A DNA stretch of 64,000 nucleotides from Prevotella sp. GTDB taxonomy: Bacteria; Bacteroidota; Bacteroidia; Bacteroidales; Bacteroidaceae. The translations under genes were made by a program, and so were the position numbers. The notes below the pieces were generated by a model, which did no database searches, was not told where the DNA came from, and worked only from the letters and a program-made list of their open reading frames with translations. Positions within the stretch are counted from its first letter, which is position 1. Every line of letters starts with the position of its first letter. The DNA is taken from NCBI GenBank assembly GCA_022771265.1, contig JALFCG010000136.1, forward strand, positions 19,147 to 83,146. Reading direction: 5' to 3'. This document shows, piece after piece, positions 49,369-60,672 of the stretch.

Positions 49369-52221
49369 GTGGGCATCAGATTAAATAAAGTATTGACAGA
49401 ATTGAATATAGGACTTCAAACGGCAGTTGATTTCCTGAAAAACAAGAAAAGTTTGGGCGAGATTAAGGACGACACCAATCTCTCGACCAAGATTTCCGAT
49501 GAACAGTATAATGCCCTTGTCAAGCAGTTCAAGGGCGATAAGGACATTAAGAATGAGGCAGAAAAACTTGCAAAGAAAGGAAAGGAGAGAAAAAGCGAGA
49601 AAAAAACTGCCGTCAACGCTGACGAACCGCTCAGCAAGGTGCAGAAATACACTCCTCTCGGCAAGATTGACCTTGACAATATTGGCAAGCCTGCTAAGCC
49701 CTCACCTGATGCTCCTGAGATAAAACCCGCCGAAAAGGCTGCTGCCGAGAGCCTCGGGGGAAACAACACGGTCGATACCGTAAAGGCAGATAACACCGAG
49801 GCAAGCAAGCCTCAGGCGCAACCCGCTGCCAACGGCAATGTAAATAATGAAAAGAAGAATGACAACGTGGACAACAATTCCAATCAAAACCGTCAGAATA
49901 ACAAAGGCCAAAAGCAAGTAGAAAACAACAGGCCAAAGAAAGCTCAAGCAGAGCTTAATGACGACGAAAACAAGATTTTCACCCTCAAAAGTGAAAAGAA
50001 ACTGGCTCCAAAGGTGAATGTCTTGGGAAAAATTGACCTTGACGCTCTTAACCAGAGTACAAGACCCAAGAAAAAGTCAAAGGAGGAAAGAAAAAGGGAA
50101 CGTGAGGAAAAGGCCATGCACAATGGCGAGAAGAAAAAACGCGTGCGCATAAACAACGAACGTGTGGACATAGAAGCTGCGGCAACACAACAAAACGGAG
50201 GAGGAAAGAAAAAGAAAAACAAGGGCGGCAACGGAAACAACCAACAGCAAGCCAACAGCCAACAGCAAGGAGGAGGGAAGAACCGCAACAAGAACCGCCA
50301 GACGAAACCTCTTGAGGTCAACGAGGAAGACGTGGCACGTCAGGTAAAGGAAACTCTCGCACGTCTTACCAACAAGAACCAAAACAAGAAGGGCGCAAAG
50401 TACCGCCGTGAAAAGCGTGAGGCAGTGCAAGAGCGACTGAACGAGGAGATGATGGAGCAGGCTGCAGAGAGCAAGACGCTGAAGCTGACCGAGTTTGTCA
50501 CCGTTAGCGAACTCGCCACGATGATGAATGTGCCGGTCAACAAGGTCATAGGTACTTGTATGAGCGTAGGAATCATGGTGTCCATCAACCAGCGTCTCGA
50601 TGCTGAAACCATCAATATCGTAGCCGATGAATTCGGATTCAAAACCGAATATGTCAGCGCTGAGGTCAGCGAGGCCGTAAGCGAGGAGGAGGACGACGAG
50701 AACGATCTTGTTCCACGTGCACCGATAGTAACGGTGATGGGACACGTTGACCACGGAAAGACATCGCTCCTCGACCATATCCGCAATTCCAATGTCATTG
50801 CCGGAGAGGCTGGCGGCATCACACAGCACATCGGTGCTTACAACGTCACCCTTGGCGACGGCAGGCAGATAACATTCCTCGACACTCCTGGTCATGAGGC
50901 GTTCACTGCCATGCGTGCCCGTGGTGCCCAGGTGACCGACATCGCCATAATCATCATCGCTGCCGACGACAGCGTCATGCCTACAACACGCGAGGCAATA
51001 GCCCACGCACAGGCTGCCAACGTGCCGATGGTGTTTGCCATCAACAAGATTGACAAGCCAGGGGCAAATCCCGACAAGATTCGCGAGGACCTTGCCAACA
51101 TGAATCTTCTTGTTGAAGAATGGGGCGGAAAATACCAATGCCAGGAAATATCAGCTAAGAAGGGCATCGGTGTGCAGGACTTGCTTGAGAAAGTGCTGCT
51201 CGAAGCTGAAATGCTGGACCTCAAGGCTAATCCTAACAGGAAGGCTACCGGTTCAGTTATAGAGTCGTCGCTCGACAAAGGACGAGGCTATGTCTCTACC
51301 GTTCTTGTGTCGAACGGTACTCTGAAGGTGGGTGACATCGTCATCGCAGGTACCAGCTACGGACGAATAAAGGCAATGTTCAACGAGCGTAATCAGAGAA
51401 TAGAGAAAGCTTGCCCTTCAGAACCGGCAACCATCTTGGGACTTAACGGCGCTCCACAGGCCGGTGACTCTTTCCACATCATGGAGACTGAGCAGGAAGC
51501 CAAGGACATTGCAAACAAGCGTATGCAACTGCAGCGCGAGCAAAGCCTGCGTACAGCCACAACCTTGTCGCTTGAGGAAATTGCCCATCGCGTGGCTCTC
51601 GGTGAGTTCCACGAACTCAACCTTGTTGTCAAGGCAGACACGCAGGGCTCTGTCGAAGCTCTTTCCGACTCTTTCATCAAGATGTCAACAGAGAAGGTGC
51701 AGGTGAACGTAATACTAAAGGCGGTAGGACAGATTTCCGAAAACGATGTTATGCTTGCCTCTACGGCAAAGGGTATGATTGTAGGCTTCCAGGTGCGTCC
51801 TTCTATTGACGCAAAACGTCTTGCGGAACGCGAGGGAGTTGAAATCAATACCTACTCCGTCATCTACGATGCCATCGACGACATTCACCAAGCCATGGAG
51901 GGAATGCTTGAGAAAGTCAAGAAGGAAGTGGCTACAGGACAGGTTGAAGTGCGTGAGGTATATAAGATTTCCAAGGTTGGAACAGTTGCCGGAGCATTCG
52001 TTACCGAAGGTAAGGTACACCGCACCGACAAGGCTCGTCTCATACGTGATGGTATAGTCGTTCATACAGGCGACATCAACGCCTTGAAGCGTTATAAGGA
52101 TGACGTGAAGGAGGTGGGCGCTAACTTTGAGTGCGGTATCTCGCTTGTCAACTTCAACGACATACAGCAAGGCGACATCATCGAGACCTTCACGGAAATC
52201 GAGGTTCAACAGAAGTTATAA
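49369..52221 (+). CDS. infB: Translation initiation factor IF-2 (GTG start)
   Basis: [23 protein letters not shown]; long low-complexity N-terminus. Confidence 0.97.
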   Translation: MGIRLNKVLTELNIGLQTAVDFLKNKKSLGEIKDDTNLSTKISDEQYNALVKQFKGDKDIKNEAEKLAKKGKERKSEKKTAVNADEPLSKVQKYTPLGKIDLDNIGKPAKPSPDAPEIKPAEKAAAESLGGNNTVDTVKADNTEASKPQAQPAANGNVNNEKKNDNVDNNSNQNRQNNKGQKQVENNRPKKAQAELNDDENKIFTLKSEKKLAPKVNVLGKIDLDALNQSTRPKKKSKEERKREREEKAMHNGEKKKRVRINNERVDIEAAATQQNGGGKKKKNKGGNGNNQQQANSQQQGGGKNRNKNRQTKPLEVNEEDVARQVKETLARLTNKNQNKKGAKYRREKREAVQERLNEEMMEQAAESKTLKLTEFVTVSELATMMNVPVNKVIGTCMSVGIMVSINQRLDAETINIVADEFGFKTEYVSAEVSEAVSEEEDDENDLVPRAPIVTVMGHVDHGKTSLLDHIRNSNVIAGEAGGITQHIGAYNVTLGDGRQITFLDTPGHEAFTAMRARGAQVTDIAIIIIAADDSVMPTTREAIAHAQAANVPMVFAINKIDKPGANPDKIREDLANMNLLVEEWGGKYQCQEISAKKGIGVQDLLEKVLLEAEMLDLKANPNRKATGSVIESSLDKGRGYVSTVLVSNGTLKVGDIVIAGTSYGRIKAMFNERNQRIEKACPSEPATILGLNGAPQAGDSFHIMETEQEAKDIANKRMQLQREQSLRTATTLSLEEIAHRVALGEFHELNLVVKADTQGSVEALSDSFIKMSTEKVQVNVILKAVGQISENDVMLASTAKGMIVGFQVRPSIDAKRLAEREGVEINTYSVIYDAIDDIHQAMEGMLEKVKKEVATGQVEVREVYKISKVGTVAGAFVTEGKVHRTDKARLIRDGIVVHTGDINALKRYKDDVKEVGANFECGISLVNFNDIQQGDIIETFTEIEVQQKL

Positions 52222-52249
52222 TACAATAGTTAACTCGTTAACTAAAGAT

Positions 52250-53695
52250 ATGACAGAAAAAAACGCGTTTGTACGTCAGGTGGCAGAGCAGAAGTACGAA
52301 TACGGCTTTACCACCGACGTGCATACTGAAATAATAGAAAAAGGTCTCAACGAAGACGTCATCCGCTTGATATCCTCGAAGAAAGGGGAACCAGAGTGGA
52401 TGCTCGACTTCCGTCTGAGGGCTTTTCGACATTGGTCAAAGATGGAGCAGCCGACATGGGGACATGTGACTGTTCCTCCTGTTGACTATCAGGCAATCTC
52501 TTATTATGCCGACCCGCTCGCCAAAAAAAAGAAGGAAAACGCGAAGGAAATCGACCCTGAGCTAATGAAGACTTTCGACAAGCTCGGAATACCGCTTGAA
52601 GAACGTCTCGCCCTGAGCGGAGTGGCAGTTGATGCCATTATGGACTCAGTTTCGGTAAAGACCACCTTTAAGGAGAAATTGGCGGAAAAAGGCATATTGT
52701 TTTGCTCAATAGGCGACGCGATAAAAGACCACCCCGAACTCGTAAGGCAATATCTCGGCACTGTAGTGCCTTACAGCGACAATTTCTTCGCTGCATTGAA
52801 CAGTGCCGTCTTCAGTGACGGTTCGTTTGTTTATATCCCCAAGGGCGTAAGATGTCCAATGGAACTGAGCAGTTACTTCCGTATAAACGCGAGAAATACC
52901 GGACAGTTTGAGCGTACACTAATCATTGCCGATGACGATTCCTACGTCTCATATCTTGAGGGATGTACGGCTCCTATGCGCGATGAAAACCAACTTCATG
53001 CCGCCATAGTGGAAATAGTGGTGATGGACAATGCCGAAGTGAAATACTCGACAGTGCAGAACTGGTATCCCGGTGACGAAAACGGGAAAGGCGGGGTGCT
53101 GAACCTCGTGACAAAACGAGGCGACCTTCGCGGCGTAAACAGCAAACTGTCGTGGACACAGGTTGAGACAGGCTCTGCCATCACTTGGAAATATCCTTCG
53201 TGTGTACTTCGTGGCGACAACTCACAGGCAGAGTTCTACAGTGTGGCAGTCACTAACAACTATCAGGAGGCTGACACCGGAACAAAGATGATACACATGG
53301 GCAAGAACACCAAGAGTACGATAATATCCAAAGGAATATCGGCTGGTCACAGCCAGAACTCGTACCGGGGCTTGGTGCGTGCGACGGCAAATGCTGACAA
53401 TGCCAGAAATTATTCTTCCTGTGACTCACTCCTGTTGGGAAGTGATTGCGGTGCCCATACTTTCCCGTATATGGATATTCATAACGACACAGCCGTCGTG
53501 GAGCATGAAGCAACGACAAGCAAAATCAGTGAAGACCAGCTCTTCTATTGTAATCAAAGGGGAATACCTACAGAACAAGCTGTAGGCCTGATTGTCAACG
53601 GATATGCCAAGGAAGTACTTAACAAACTGCCGATGGAGTTTGCCGTGGAAGCACAAAAGCTTTTGAGCGTGTCTCTTGAGGGAACAGTAGGGTGA
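52250..53695 (+). CDS. sufB: Fe-S cluster assembly protein SufB
   Basis: SufB signatures; start adjusted from 52127 to [10 protein letters not shown]. Confidence 0.95.
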   Translation: MTEKNAFVRQVAEQKYEYGFTTDVHTEIIEKGLNEDVIRLISSKKGEPEWMLDFRLRAFRHWSKMEQPTWGHVTVPPVDYQAISYYADPLAKKKKENAKEIDPELMKTFDKLGIPLEERLALSGVAVDAIMDSVSVKTTFKEKLAEKGILFCSIGDAIKDHPELVRQYLGTVVPYSDNFFAALNSAVFSDGSFVYIPKGVRCPMELSSYFRINARNTGQFERTLIIADDDSYVSYLEGCTAPMRDENQLHAAIVEIVVMDNAEVKYSTVQNWYPGDENGKGGVLNLVTKRGDLRGVNSKLSWTQVETGSAITWKYPSCVLRGDNSQAEFYSVAVTNNYQEADTGTKMIHMGKNTKSTIISKGISAGHSQNSYRGLVRATANADNARNYSSCDSLLLGSDCGAHTFPYMDIHNDTAVVEHEATTSKISEDQLFYCNQRGIPTEQAVGLIVNGYAKEVLNKLPMEFAVEAQKLLSVSLEGTVG

Positions 53696-53739
53696 GAACT
53701 GAGAAGTTAGAGAATAGTTGTGAATTGAATAGTTGAATT

Positions 53740-54498
53740 ATGTTAGAAGTCAGAGATTTGTGTGCCAGAATTGGCGATAAGGAAATATTGAGAGGCATCA
53801 ACCTCACCATAAAAGACGGTGAGACGCACGCAATAATGGGACCTAACGGTTCGGGAAAGTCAACATTGAGCGCAGTGTTGGTCGGTAATCCATTGTATGA
53901 GGTGACAGAAGGAACGGTAGAGTTCAACGGCAAGGACTTGCTCGCAATGAAGCCGGAGGACAGGGCTCATGAGGGACTCTTTCTCTCATTCCAGTATCCT
54001 GTTGAGATTCCAGGTGTGTCAATGACCAACTTCATGCGTGCGGCAATAAACGAAAAACGCAAGTATGAAGGCAAGGAACCAATGCCTGCCGGTGAGTTCC
54101 TAAAGCTGATGCGCGAGAAACGTGCTATCGTCGAACTCGACTCGAAGTTGGCAAACCGCTCGGTCAATGAGGGATTCAGCGGAGGTGAGAAAAAACGCAA
54201 TGAGATTTTCCAGATGGCTATGCTCGAACCGAAACTTGCCATACTGGACGAGACTGACTCTGGTCTTGACGTTGACGCAATGCGCATTGTGGCAGAAGGA
54301 GTTAACAAGCTGCATACACCAGAGACAAGTACCATCGTCATTACTCACTACGACCGTTTGCTTGAGATGATAAAACCCGACGTGGTTCATGTCCTGTACA
54401 AAGGACGGATCGTTAAGACCGCAGGTCCCGAACTCGCAAAAGAGATTCAGGAACGTGGCTATGACTGGATAAAATCAGAAGTGAAGAGTGAAGAATGA
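53740..54498 (+). CDS. sufC: Fe-S cluster assembly ATPase SufC
   Basis: GPNGSGKSTLSAVLVG, FSGGEKKRNEIFQM. Confidence 0.96.
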   Translation: MLEVRDLCARIGDKEILRGINLTIKDGETHAIMGPNGSGKSTLSAVLVGNPLYEVTEGTVEFNGKDLLAMKPEDRAHEGLFLSFQYPVEIPGVSMTNFMRAAINEKRKYEGKEPMPAGEFLKLMREKRAIVELDSKLANRSVNEGFSGGEKKRNEIFQMAMLEPKLAILDETDSGLDVDAMRIVAEGVNKLHTPETSTIVITHYDRLLEMIKPDVVHVLYKGRIVKTAGPELAKEIQERGYDWIKSEVKSEE

Positions 54499-55832
54499 AT
54501 AATCAGTATATAGAATTGTATGACAAGTGCCGCCAGATGATTCGTGAGCACAGCGCCGACGTGATGAACGCCGTGCGCGACAAGGCTTATGACGACTTCA
54601 AGAGGTTGGGCATTCCAACGAAGAAGCTTGAAAGGTATAAATATACCGATATGACAAAGCTCTTCGAACCAGACTATGGAGTCAACCTTAATCGCCTCGA
54701 CATTCCTGTTAATCCGTACAATGCTTTCCGTTGTGATGTCCCGAACTTGTCAACGTCCCTTTATTTCGTTGTCAACGATGCGTTTTACAGCAAGAACGAG
54801 CCAAAGGCACCGTTACCTGAGGGAGTTGTCATAGGGTCGTTGAAAGCTGAGGCTGAAAGAAATCCACACCTCGTCGGAAAATACTATTCAACGTTGGCAA
54901 AAACCGATAATGATGGCATAACGGCACTGAACACCATGCTGGCACAGGACGGTTTGCTCGTTTATGTCCCAAAGAATACGGTCGTTGACCGCGCCGTTCA
55001 GGTGATAAACATCCTCCGTTCTGATGTTGACCTTATGGTGAACCGACGTGTCCTGATCGTTGTGGAGGAAGGTGCGGAGATTAAGTTACTCTTCTGCGAC
55101 CATGCTGCCGACGACAGGAACTTCCTTGCAACTCAGGTAATCGAGGCCTTTGTCGGGCGTAACGCCTCGCTTGACCTTTATTGCCTTGAGGAGACCCATG
55201 AGAAAAACGTACGCGTCAGCAACCTGTATATCGATCAGGAGGCTGACAGCCGTGTGAACCATAATATCATTACGCTTCACAATGGGGTGACACGTAATCG
55301 TACCGACCTCACTTTCAGTGGCGAAGGGGCGGAATGTGTGCTCAACGGTTGTGTCATTGCCGACAAAAACCAGATTGTTGACAACAACACTCTTATAGAC
55401 CATAAGGTGGGACACTGCAACAGCCGTGAACTCTACAAGTATGTGCTTGATGGCAATGCGACAGGAGCCTTTGCCGGTCGTGTGCTTGTGAGGCACGGTG
55501 CCCAAAAAACCATTTCTGAGGAACGCAACCAAAATATCTGCGCCACACGCGAGGCAAGGATGTTCACCCAGCCGATGCTTGAGATTTACGCCGACGACGT
55601 GAAGTGTAGCCACGGTTCCACTGTCGGTCAGCTTAACGATGCAGCTCTTTTCTACATGCGACAGCGTGGCATCTCTCAGAAGGAGGCAAAGCTACTGCTT
55701 GAGTTTGCCTTCATCAACGAGGTGATTGACACGATGAAACTTGAACCGCTGCGTGACCGCCTGCACCATCTTGTGGAGAAACGGTTCCGGGGAGAACTGA
55801 GCAAGTGTGAGGGTTGCAAATTGTGTAAGTAA
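54495..55832 (+). CDS. sufD: Fe-S cluster assembly protein SufD
   Basis: SufB/D fold with YADDVKCSHGSTVGQLNDAALFYMRQRGI. Confidence 0.94.
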   Translation: MNNQYIELYDKCRQMIREHSADVMNAVRDKAYDDFKRLGIPTKKLERYKYTDMTKLFEPDYGVNLNRLDIPVNPYNAFRCDVPNLSTSLYFVVNDAFYSKNEPKAPLPEGVVIGSLKAEAERNPHLVGKYYSTLAKTDNDGITALNTMLAQDGLLVYVPKNTVVDRAVQVINILRSDVDLMVNRRVLIVVEEGAEIKLLFCDHAADDRNFLATQVIEAFVGRNASLDLYCLEETHEKNVRVSNLYIDQEADSRVNHNIITLHNGVTRNRTDLTFSGEGAECVLNGCVIADKNQIVDNNTLIDHKVGHCNSRELYKYVLDGNATGAFAGRVLVRHGAQKTISEERNQNICATREARMFTQPMLEIYADDVKCSHGSTVGQLNDAALFYMRQRGISQKEAKLLLEFAFINEVIDTMKLEPLRDRLHHLVEKRFRGELSKCEGCKLCK

Positions 55833-55833
55833 T

Positions 55834-57048
55834 ATGTTTGATATACAAAAAATCAGGGAGGACTTCCCTATATTGTCGAGAAAGGTCTATGACAAGCCGC
55901 TTGTCTATCTTGACAATGCCGCCACGACACAAAAGCCGTTGTGCGTTCTCGATGCCATGCGCGACGAATACCTCAATGTCAATGCCAATGTTCACCGCGG
56001 CGTCCACTATCTGTCTCAACAGGCTACCGACCTTCATGAGGCGGCACGTGAGAAGGTAAGGGAATTTATCAATGCTGACAGCACGAGTGAGATTGTCTTT
56101 ACCCGTGGCACTACTGAAGGACTTAACCTTGTTGCGTCTTCTTTTGCAGAAGAAATGATGAATGAGGGTGACGAGGTCATAGTATCGGTGATGGAACACC
56201 ATTCCAACATCGTGCCTTGGCAACTGCAGGCTGCCAAACGTGGCATTGCCATCAGGGTTATACCTATGGACGACAACGGAAAACTCGACCTTGACGCTTA
56301 CAGGTCTTTGTTCAGCGAACGTACACGTATCGTGAGTGTCGCACAGGTGAGCAACGTGCTTGGAACGGTAAATCCCGTGAAGGAGATGGCAAGCATAGCT
56401 CATGACCACGGCGTGCCGATAATGGTTGACGGTGCCCAGTCAACGCCTCATTTCCGTGTTGACATGCAAGACCTTGACTGTGATTTCTTCGTATTCAGCG
56501 GTCATAAGATGTATGGGCCGACAGGCATTGGGGTGCTTTATGGAAAGGAAGAGTGGCTTGACAGGTTGCCACCTTATCAAGGAGGGGGCGAGATGATAGA
56601 AAGCGTGTCGTTTGAAAAAACTACCTTCGAACGCCTGCCATTCAAGTTTGAGGCAGGCACACCCGACTATGTCGCAACACACGGCCTTGCGACAGCCATC
56701 GACTATCTTGGACGAATCGGCATGGACAACATTGCACGGCATGAGCATGAGTTGACTGACTATTGCATGAAACGCCTTGCGGAGATTGATGGAATGCGCC
56801 TTTTGGGTACTGTACCCGGAAAGGATGCTGTGGTATCGTTCCTCGTTGGTGACATCCACCACCTCGACATGGGAACGCTGCTCGACCGTCTTGGAATAGC
56901 AGTACGCACAGGCCATCACTGCGCCCAACCCTTGATGATACGCCTTGGGGTTCAGGGAACGGTGCGCGCCTCCTTTGCCCTCTACAATACGAAGGAAGAG
57001 GTTGACATGCTTGCCAATGGCATAGAACGAGTGTCGAAAATGTTTTAA
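55834..57048 (+). CDS. sufS: Cysteine desulfurase SufS
   Basis: YLDNAATTQKP, FFVFSGHKMYGPTGIGVLYG, RTGHHCAQPLM; start adjusted from 55807. Confidence 0.95.
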   Translation: MFDIQKIREDFPILSRKVYDKPLVYLDNAATTQKPLCVLDAMRDEYLNVNANVHRGVHYLSQQATDLHEAAREKVREFINADSTSEIVFTRGTTEGLNLVASSFAEEMMNEGDEVIVSVMEHHSNIVPWQLQAAKRGIAIRVIPMDDNGKLDLDAYRSLFSERTRIVSVAQVSNVLGTVNPVKEMASIAHDHGVPIMVDGAQSTPHFRVDMQDLDCDFFVFSGHKMYGPTGIGVLYGKEEWLDRLPPYQGGGEMIESVSFEKTTFERLPFKFEAGTPDYVATHGLATAIDYLGRIGMDNIARHEHELTDYCMKRLAEIDGMRLLGTVPGKDAVVSFLVGDIHHLDMGTLLDRLGIAVRTGHHCAQPLMIRLGVQGTVRASFALYNTKEEVDMLANGIERVSKMF

Positions 57049-57060
57049 CACAGTTTGGCT

Positions 57061-57669
57061 ATGCTGAAGAACAACTATCACGAGGGAATGATTGAGGCTG
57101 GATGCGACGAGGCGGGAAGAGGTTGCCTCGCAGGCAGCGTATATGCAGCTGCCGTAATTCTTCCTCCCGACTATCACAACGAGTTACTCAACGACTCAAA
57201 GCAACTCACCGAGAAGCGTCGTTACGCTTTGCGTGAGGTCATTCAGCGAGATGCCGTGGCATGGGCGGTAGGCATTGTCACTCCTGAAGAGATTGACAAG
57301 ATAAACATTCTCAACGCCTCCATCCTCGCCATGCACCGTGCCCTCGACCAGTTGCAAGTGCGTCCAGAGGCAATAATTGTCGATGGAAACAAGTTCAAGC
57401 CATACGGCGATTTGCCTCACGCGACCATAGTGAAAGGCGATGGAAAATACCTGTCCATTGCAGCAGCCAGCATTCTTGCAAAGACTTATCGTGACGATTA
57501 TATGGCAAATATTGCGAAGGAATACCCGCAGTATGACTGGAGTGGCAACAAAGGATATCCGACGAAGAAGCACCGTCAGGCAATAAAACTCTATGGAGCT
57601 ACACCATATCATCGCCGTAGTTTTAATCTCCTTGGTGACAGCCAACTTGAATTGCCTCTTGAGTTTTGA
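57061..57669 (+). CDS. rnhB: Ribonuclease HII
   Basis: AGCDEAGRGCLAGSVYAAAVIL; start adjusted from 57055. Confidence 0.95.
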   Translation: MLKNNYHEGMIEAGCDEAGRGCLAGSVYAAAVILPPDYHNELLNDSKQLTEKRRYALREVIQRDAVAWAVGIVTPEEIDKINILNASILAMHRALDQLQVRPEAIIVDGNKFKPYGDLPHATIVKGDGKYLSIAAASILAKTYRDDYMANIAKEYPQYDWSGNKGYPTKKHRQAIKLYGATPYHRRSFNLLGDSQLELPLEF

Positions 57670-57717
57670 TTCTATACCACAAATCATTATCCCACTATAA
57701 ATAATCCTGTCTTAAAT

Positions 57718-58929
57718 ATGAAATCATTACGTGAATTATTCAGAATCGGCAAAGGTCCCTCGAGCAGCCATACCATGGGTCCTCAGCATGCCGCGAAAAT
57801 CTTTGCAGGAAAAAACAAAGGCGCAAAGTCCTTCCAAGTGACACTCTATGGGTCGTTGGCGGCAACTGGAAAAGGTCACCAGACTGATGTCGCCATCATT
57901 GAAGTACTCCAACCGTTGGCTCCAGTGGAAATCATCTGGCGTCCTTCTGAGTTCCTGCCTTTCCATCCTAATGGAATGCGCTTTGAGGCAAAGGATGCCG
58001 ATGGGACTGTAATCGACGATTGGACTGTATATAGTGTCGGCGGTGGGGCACTTTCAGAAGGAAAGGCTGACAGCGTGTATGAGAGCAGGGACGTTTACGA
58101 GATGAATACCATGACGGAGATAATGAAATGGTGTTACGACAACGGACGCAGCTATTGGGAATATGTTGACCTGTCGGAAGATGAAGGCATTTGGGACTAT
58201 CTCATGGAGGTATGGAATGCCATGAAAGCGGCTGTCGAAAGGGGAATCAATACCGAAGGCAGGCTACCTGGACCACTAAACATAACGCGTAAGGCATCGA
58301 CCTATTATGTTAAGGCTTCTGGTTATCAGCGCAATCTCCAGACGCGTGGGCTCGTTTATTCATATGCTTTGGCTGTGAGTGAGGAAAACGCATCGGGAGG
58401 GGTTATAGTAACAGCCCCTACATGTGGCTCGTGTGGTGTATTGCCGGCAGTGCTCTACCATCTCCACAAAGGCCATAATTTCAGCGACGAGCGAATACTG
58501 CATGCCATTGCCACAGCCGGAATAGTAGGTAATGTGGCAAAGACAAATGCTTCTATCTCCGGTGCCGACGTCGGATGCCAGGGAGAGGTCGGTGTGGCTT
58601 GTGCCATGGCGTCAGCAGCAGCTTGCCAACTGTTTGGCGGCAGTCCGTCGCAAATAGAATATGCGGCAGAAATGGGATTGGAGCATCACTTGGGCATGAC
58701 CTGCGACCCGGTATGCGGACTTGTGCAAATACCATGTATTGAACGTAATGCCTTTGCTGCTGCCCGAGCCCTTGACAGCAACATCTACGCTTCCTTCTCC
58801 GATGGCATCCACCGTGTGTCATATGACAAGGTTATCAACGTTATGAAGCAGACGGGTCACGACCTTCCTTCACTCTATAAGGAGACAAGTGAGGGCGGTC
58901 TTGCCACCACTGTTGATATTAGAAATTGA
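57718..58929 (+). CDS. L-serine ammonia-lyase
   Basis: IGKGPSSSHTMGPQHAA, APTCGSCGVLPAVLYHL, GCQGEVGVACAMAS. Confidence 0.93.
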   Translation: MKSLRELFRIGKGPSSSHTMGPQHAAKIFAGKNKGAKSFQVTLYGSLAATGKGHQTDVAIIEVLQPLAPVEIIWRPSEFLPFHPNGMRFEAKDADGTVIDDWTVYSVGGGALSEGKADSVYESRDVYEMNTMTEIMKWCYDNGRSYWEYVDLSEDEGIWDYLMEVWNAMKAAVERGINTEGRLPGPLNITRKASTYYVKASGYQRNLQTRGLVYSYALAVSEENASGGVIVTAPTCGSCGVLPAVLYHLHKGHNFSDERILHAIATAGIVGNVAKTNASISGADVGCQGEVGVACAMASAAACQLFGGSPSQIEYAAEMGLEHHLGMTCDPVCGLVQIPCIERNAFAAARALDSNIYASFSDGIHRVSYDKVINVMKQTGHDLPSLYKETSEGGLATTVDIRN

Positions 58930-58957
58930 ATGATTGGCGAAATGAATTTTTAGGCTG

Positions 58958-59881
58958 CTATCTTAACAGCTTTCCGACTCCGAAGACTCTCGACAGCCTT
59001 GTTTTGTCAAGAGTCTTCGCTATTAACAGACTCCCGCAAAAACCTAATGCTATCGTCACTGCGGCATGTATAATCCCGCTGCCGTCAAATGCAAACAACG
59101 GAAGGTAGTATTTTGACAACATCGTAAAGACAGGATGGAATATGTATATTGGCAAAGTGTTGCGTCCACAGTAGTTCATCGCCACTTTCACCTTCCCCGG
59201 AACTGTTCCATGACACCACGAGAGGAATGAAATGGCAAAGAAGGGTAGGACAAGGCAAATCCAACGATGCCACAGCTCTGGCTGAACAATGAGTATGACA
59301 AAGGGCAACAATGAAAAGACCGTAGGCGGGAAGGCTTTCCGAAAATCGACACCGCTTTGCCGCAGTGCCGCACCAATGAAATAGAGAGTGGCGTCAGCTG
59401 GAGTCAGTAATGGAAGGCATAGCGCCAATGCATAAAGCACAAATGCAAAGAGGGCAAGCCGTGACACGGTGGAAAGCTTTCCGAGAGTGTGGAATATGGC
59501 ATAATACACCGTACCACACACAATCATGTCATAAAGGAACCAGTAAGGCCCGATGGAAGATATAAATATCCGGTCGGCGATTGTGGAAAGGCTGAATGAG
59601 TCCAGTCCGTCCCTTACAGGCAGGAACAATGACATAATGGAAAATGAGGTCACCATAATCACGTAAGGCAGGGCAATCCTTTTCAGATACTTCGCAAACT
59701 CCTTGACGTCCTTTTCAATGTTGACCAAATATCCGGTAATGATAAGGAAGGCAGGCATGAAGAAAGTGAACATGCTTTGCTTGAATCCGGGATGCAGGTT
59801 GCCGAAGTTGACGACGTGTACCAAAATGACAATAGCCATCAGTACACATCTTGCGAAATCAATCTCTTCATATTTCTTCAT
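58958..59881 (-). CDS. Acyltransferase 3-family membrane protein
   Basis: DFARCVLMAIVILVHVVNF; about 10 TM helices, NTLPIYIFHPVF. Confidence 0.85.
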   Translation of the reverse strand: MKKYEEIDFARCVLMAIVILVHVVNFGNLHPGFKQSMFTFFMPAFLIITGYLVNIEKDVKEFAKYLKRIALPYVIMVTSFSIMSLFLPVRDGLDSFSLSTIADRIFISSIGPYWFLYDMIVCGTVYYAIFHTLGKLSTVSRLALFAFVLYALALCLPLLTPADATLYFIGAALRQSGVDFRKAFPPTVFSLLPFVILIVQPELWHRWICLVLPFFAISFLSWCHGTVPGKVKVAMNYCGRNTLPIYIFHPVFTMLSKYYLPLFAFDGSGIIHAAVTIALGFCGSLLIAKTLDKTRLSRVFGVGKLLR

Positions 59882-59897
59882 CGCAGATAACCGTGTG

Positions 59898-60671
59898 TCA
59901 AATGAGTTCCTTTGTCAGTATGCTTTCCAGTTTCTCAGCCGAGAGTCTCAACTGGAAATTTCCTCGGATGGCAACCGAAATGGCACCGGTCTCCTCCGAG
60001 ACGACAATTACCACTGAGTCGCCATCTTGCGACATGCCCATTGCGGCACGATGGCGAAGTCCCAGCTCTTTTGGTATCTCCATGTCGTGGGACACGGGGA
60101 GTATGCATCCTGCAGCCTTTATGCGCTTGTGGGAGATGACCATGGCTCCGTCATGGAGCGGGGAGTTTTTGAAGAAGATGTTTTCTATCAGGCGCTGGTT
60201 GATGTTGGCGTCGATAAGGTCTCCGGTCTTCACGATGTCGTCAAGAGGCGTCACACGCTCAATGACAATCAATGCCCCGATCTTTTTCTTCGACATGTTC
60301 ATGCACGCCAGCACGATGGGAACGATTGATTCCTTGTCATGCTCTCCCTTCTTGTCCTTTCCCGACGAGAGAATCTTCATTAACCTCCTCATTCGCTGGT
60401 GAGCCCCAAGGTTATACAGGAATTTTCGTATGTCCTCCTGAAACAGCACGATAAGACCTATCACGCCGACACTGACAAGTTTGTCCATGATGCTTCCCAG
60501 AAGCCTCATCTCAAGGATTTGGGACACGAACAACCACAATACGACAAACATCAGTATGCCGATAAACACGTTCAGCGAACTCGATTCTTTCATCAGCCGG
60601 TAGATGTAGTATAGCATCAATGCGACCAGAAAGATATCAATAATGTCTTTTATGCCAAATTCAAAAAACAT
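59898..60671 (-). CDS. cdaA: Diadenylate cyclase (c-di-AMP synthase)
   Basis: TM helices then SPLHDGAMVIS and LGLRHRAAMGMS (DGA/RHR motifs). Confidence 0.94.
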   Translation of the reverse strand: MFFEFGIKDIIDIFLVALMLYYIYRLMKESSSLNVFIGILMFVVLWLFVSQILEMRLLGSIMDKLVSVGVIGLIVLFQEDIRKFLYNLGAHQRMRRLMKILSSGKDKKGEHDKESIVPIVLACMNMSKKKIGALIVIERVTPLDDIVKTGDLIDANINQRLIENIFFKNSPLHDGAMVISHKRIKAAGCILPVSHDMEIPKELGLRHRAAMGMSQDGDSVVIVVSEETGAISVAIRGNFQLRLSAEKLESILTKELI

Positions 60672-60672
60672 G

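Noticed and set aside
49560-50330. Lys/Asn/Gln-rich region of infB as a novel domain
   Set aside because: Low-complexity IF-2 N-termini are common and variable
50077-51138. 353-aa ORF antisense to infB
   Set aside because: Shadow ORF; infB is unambiguous
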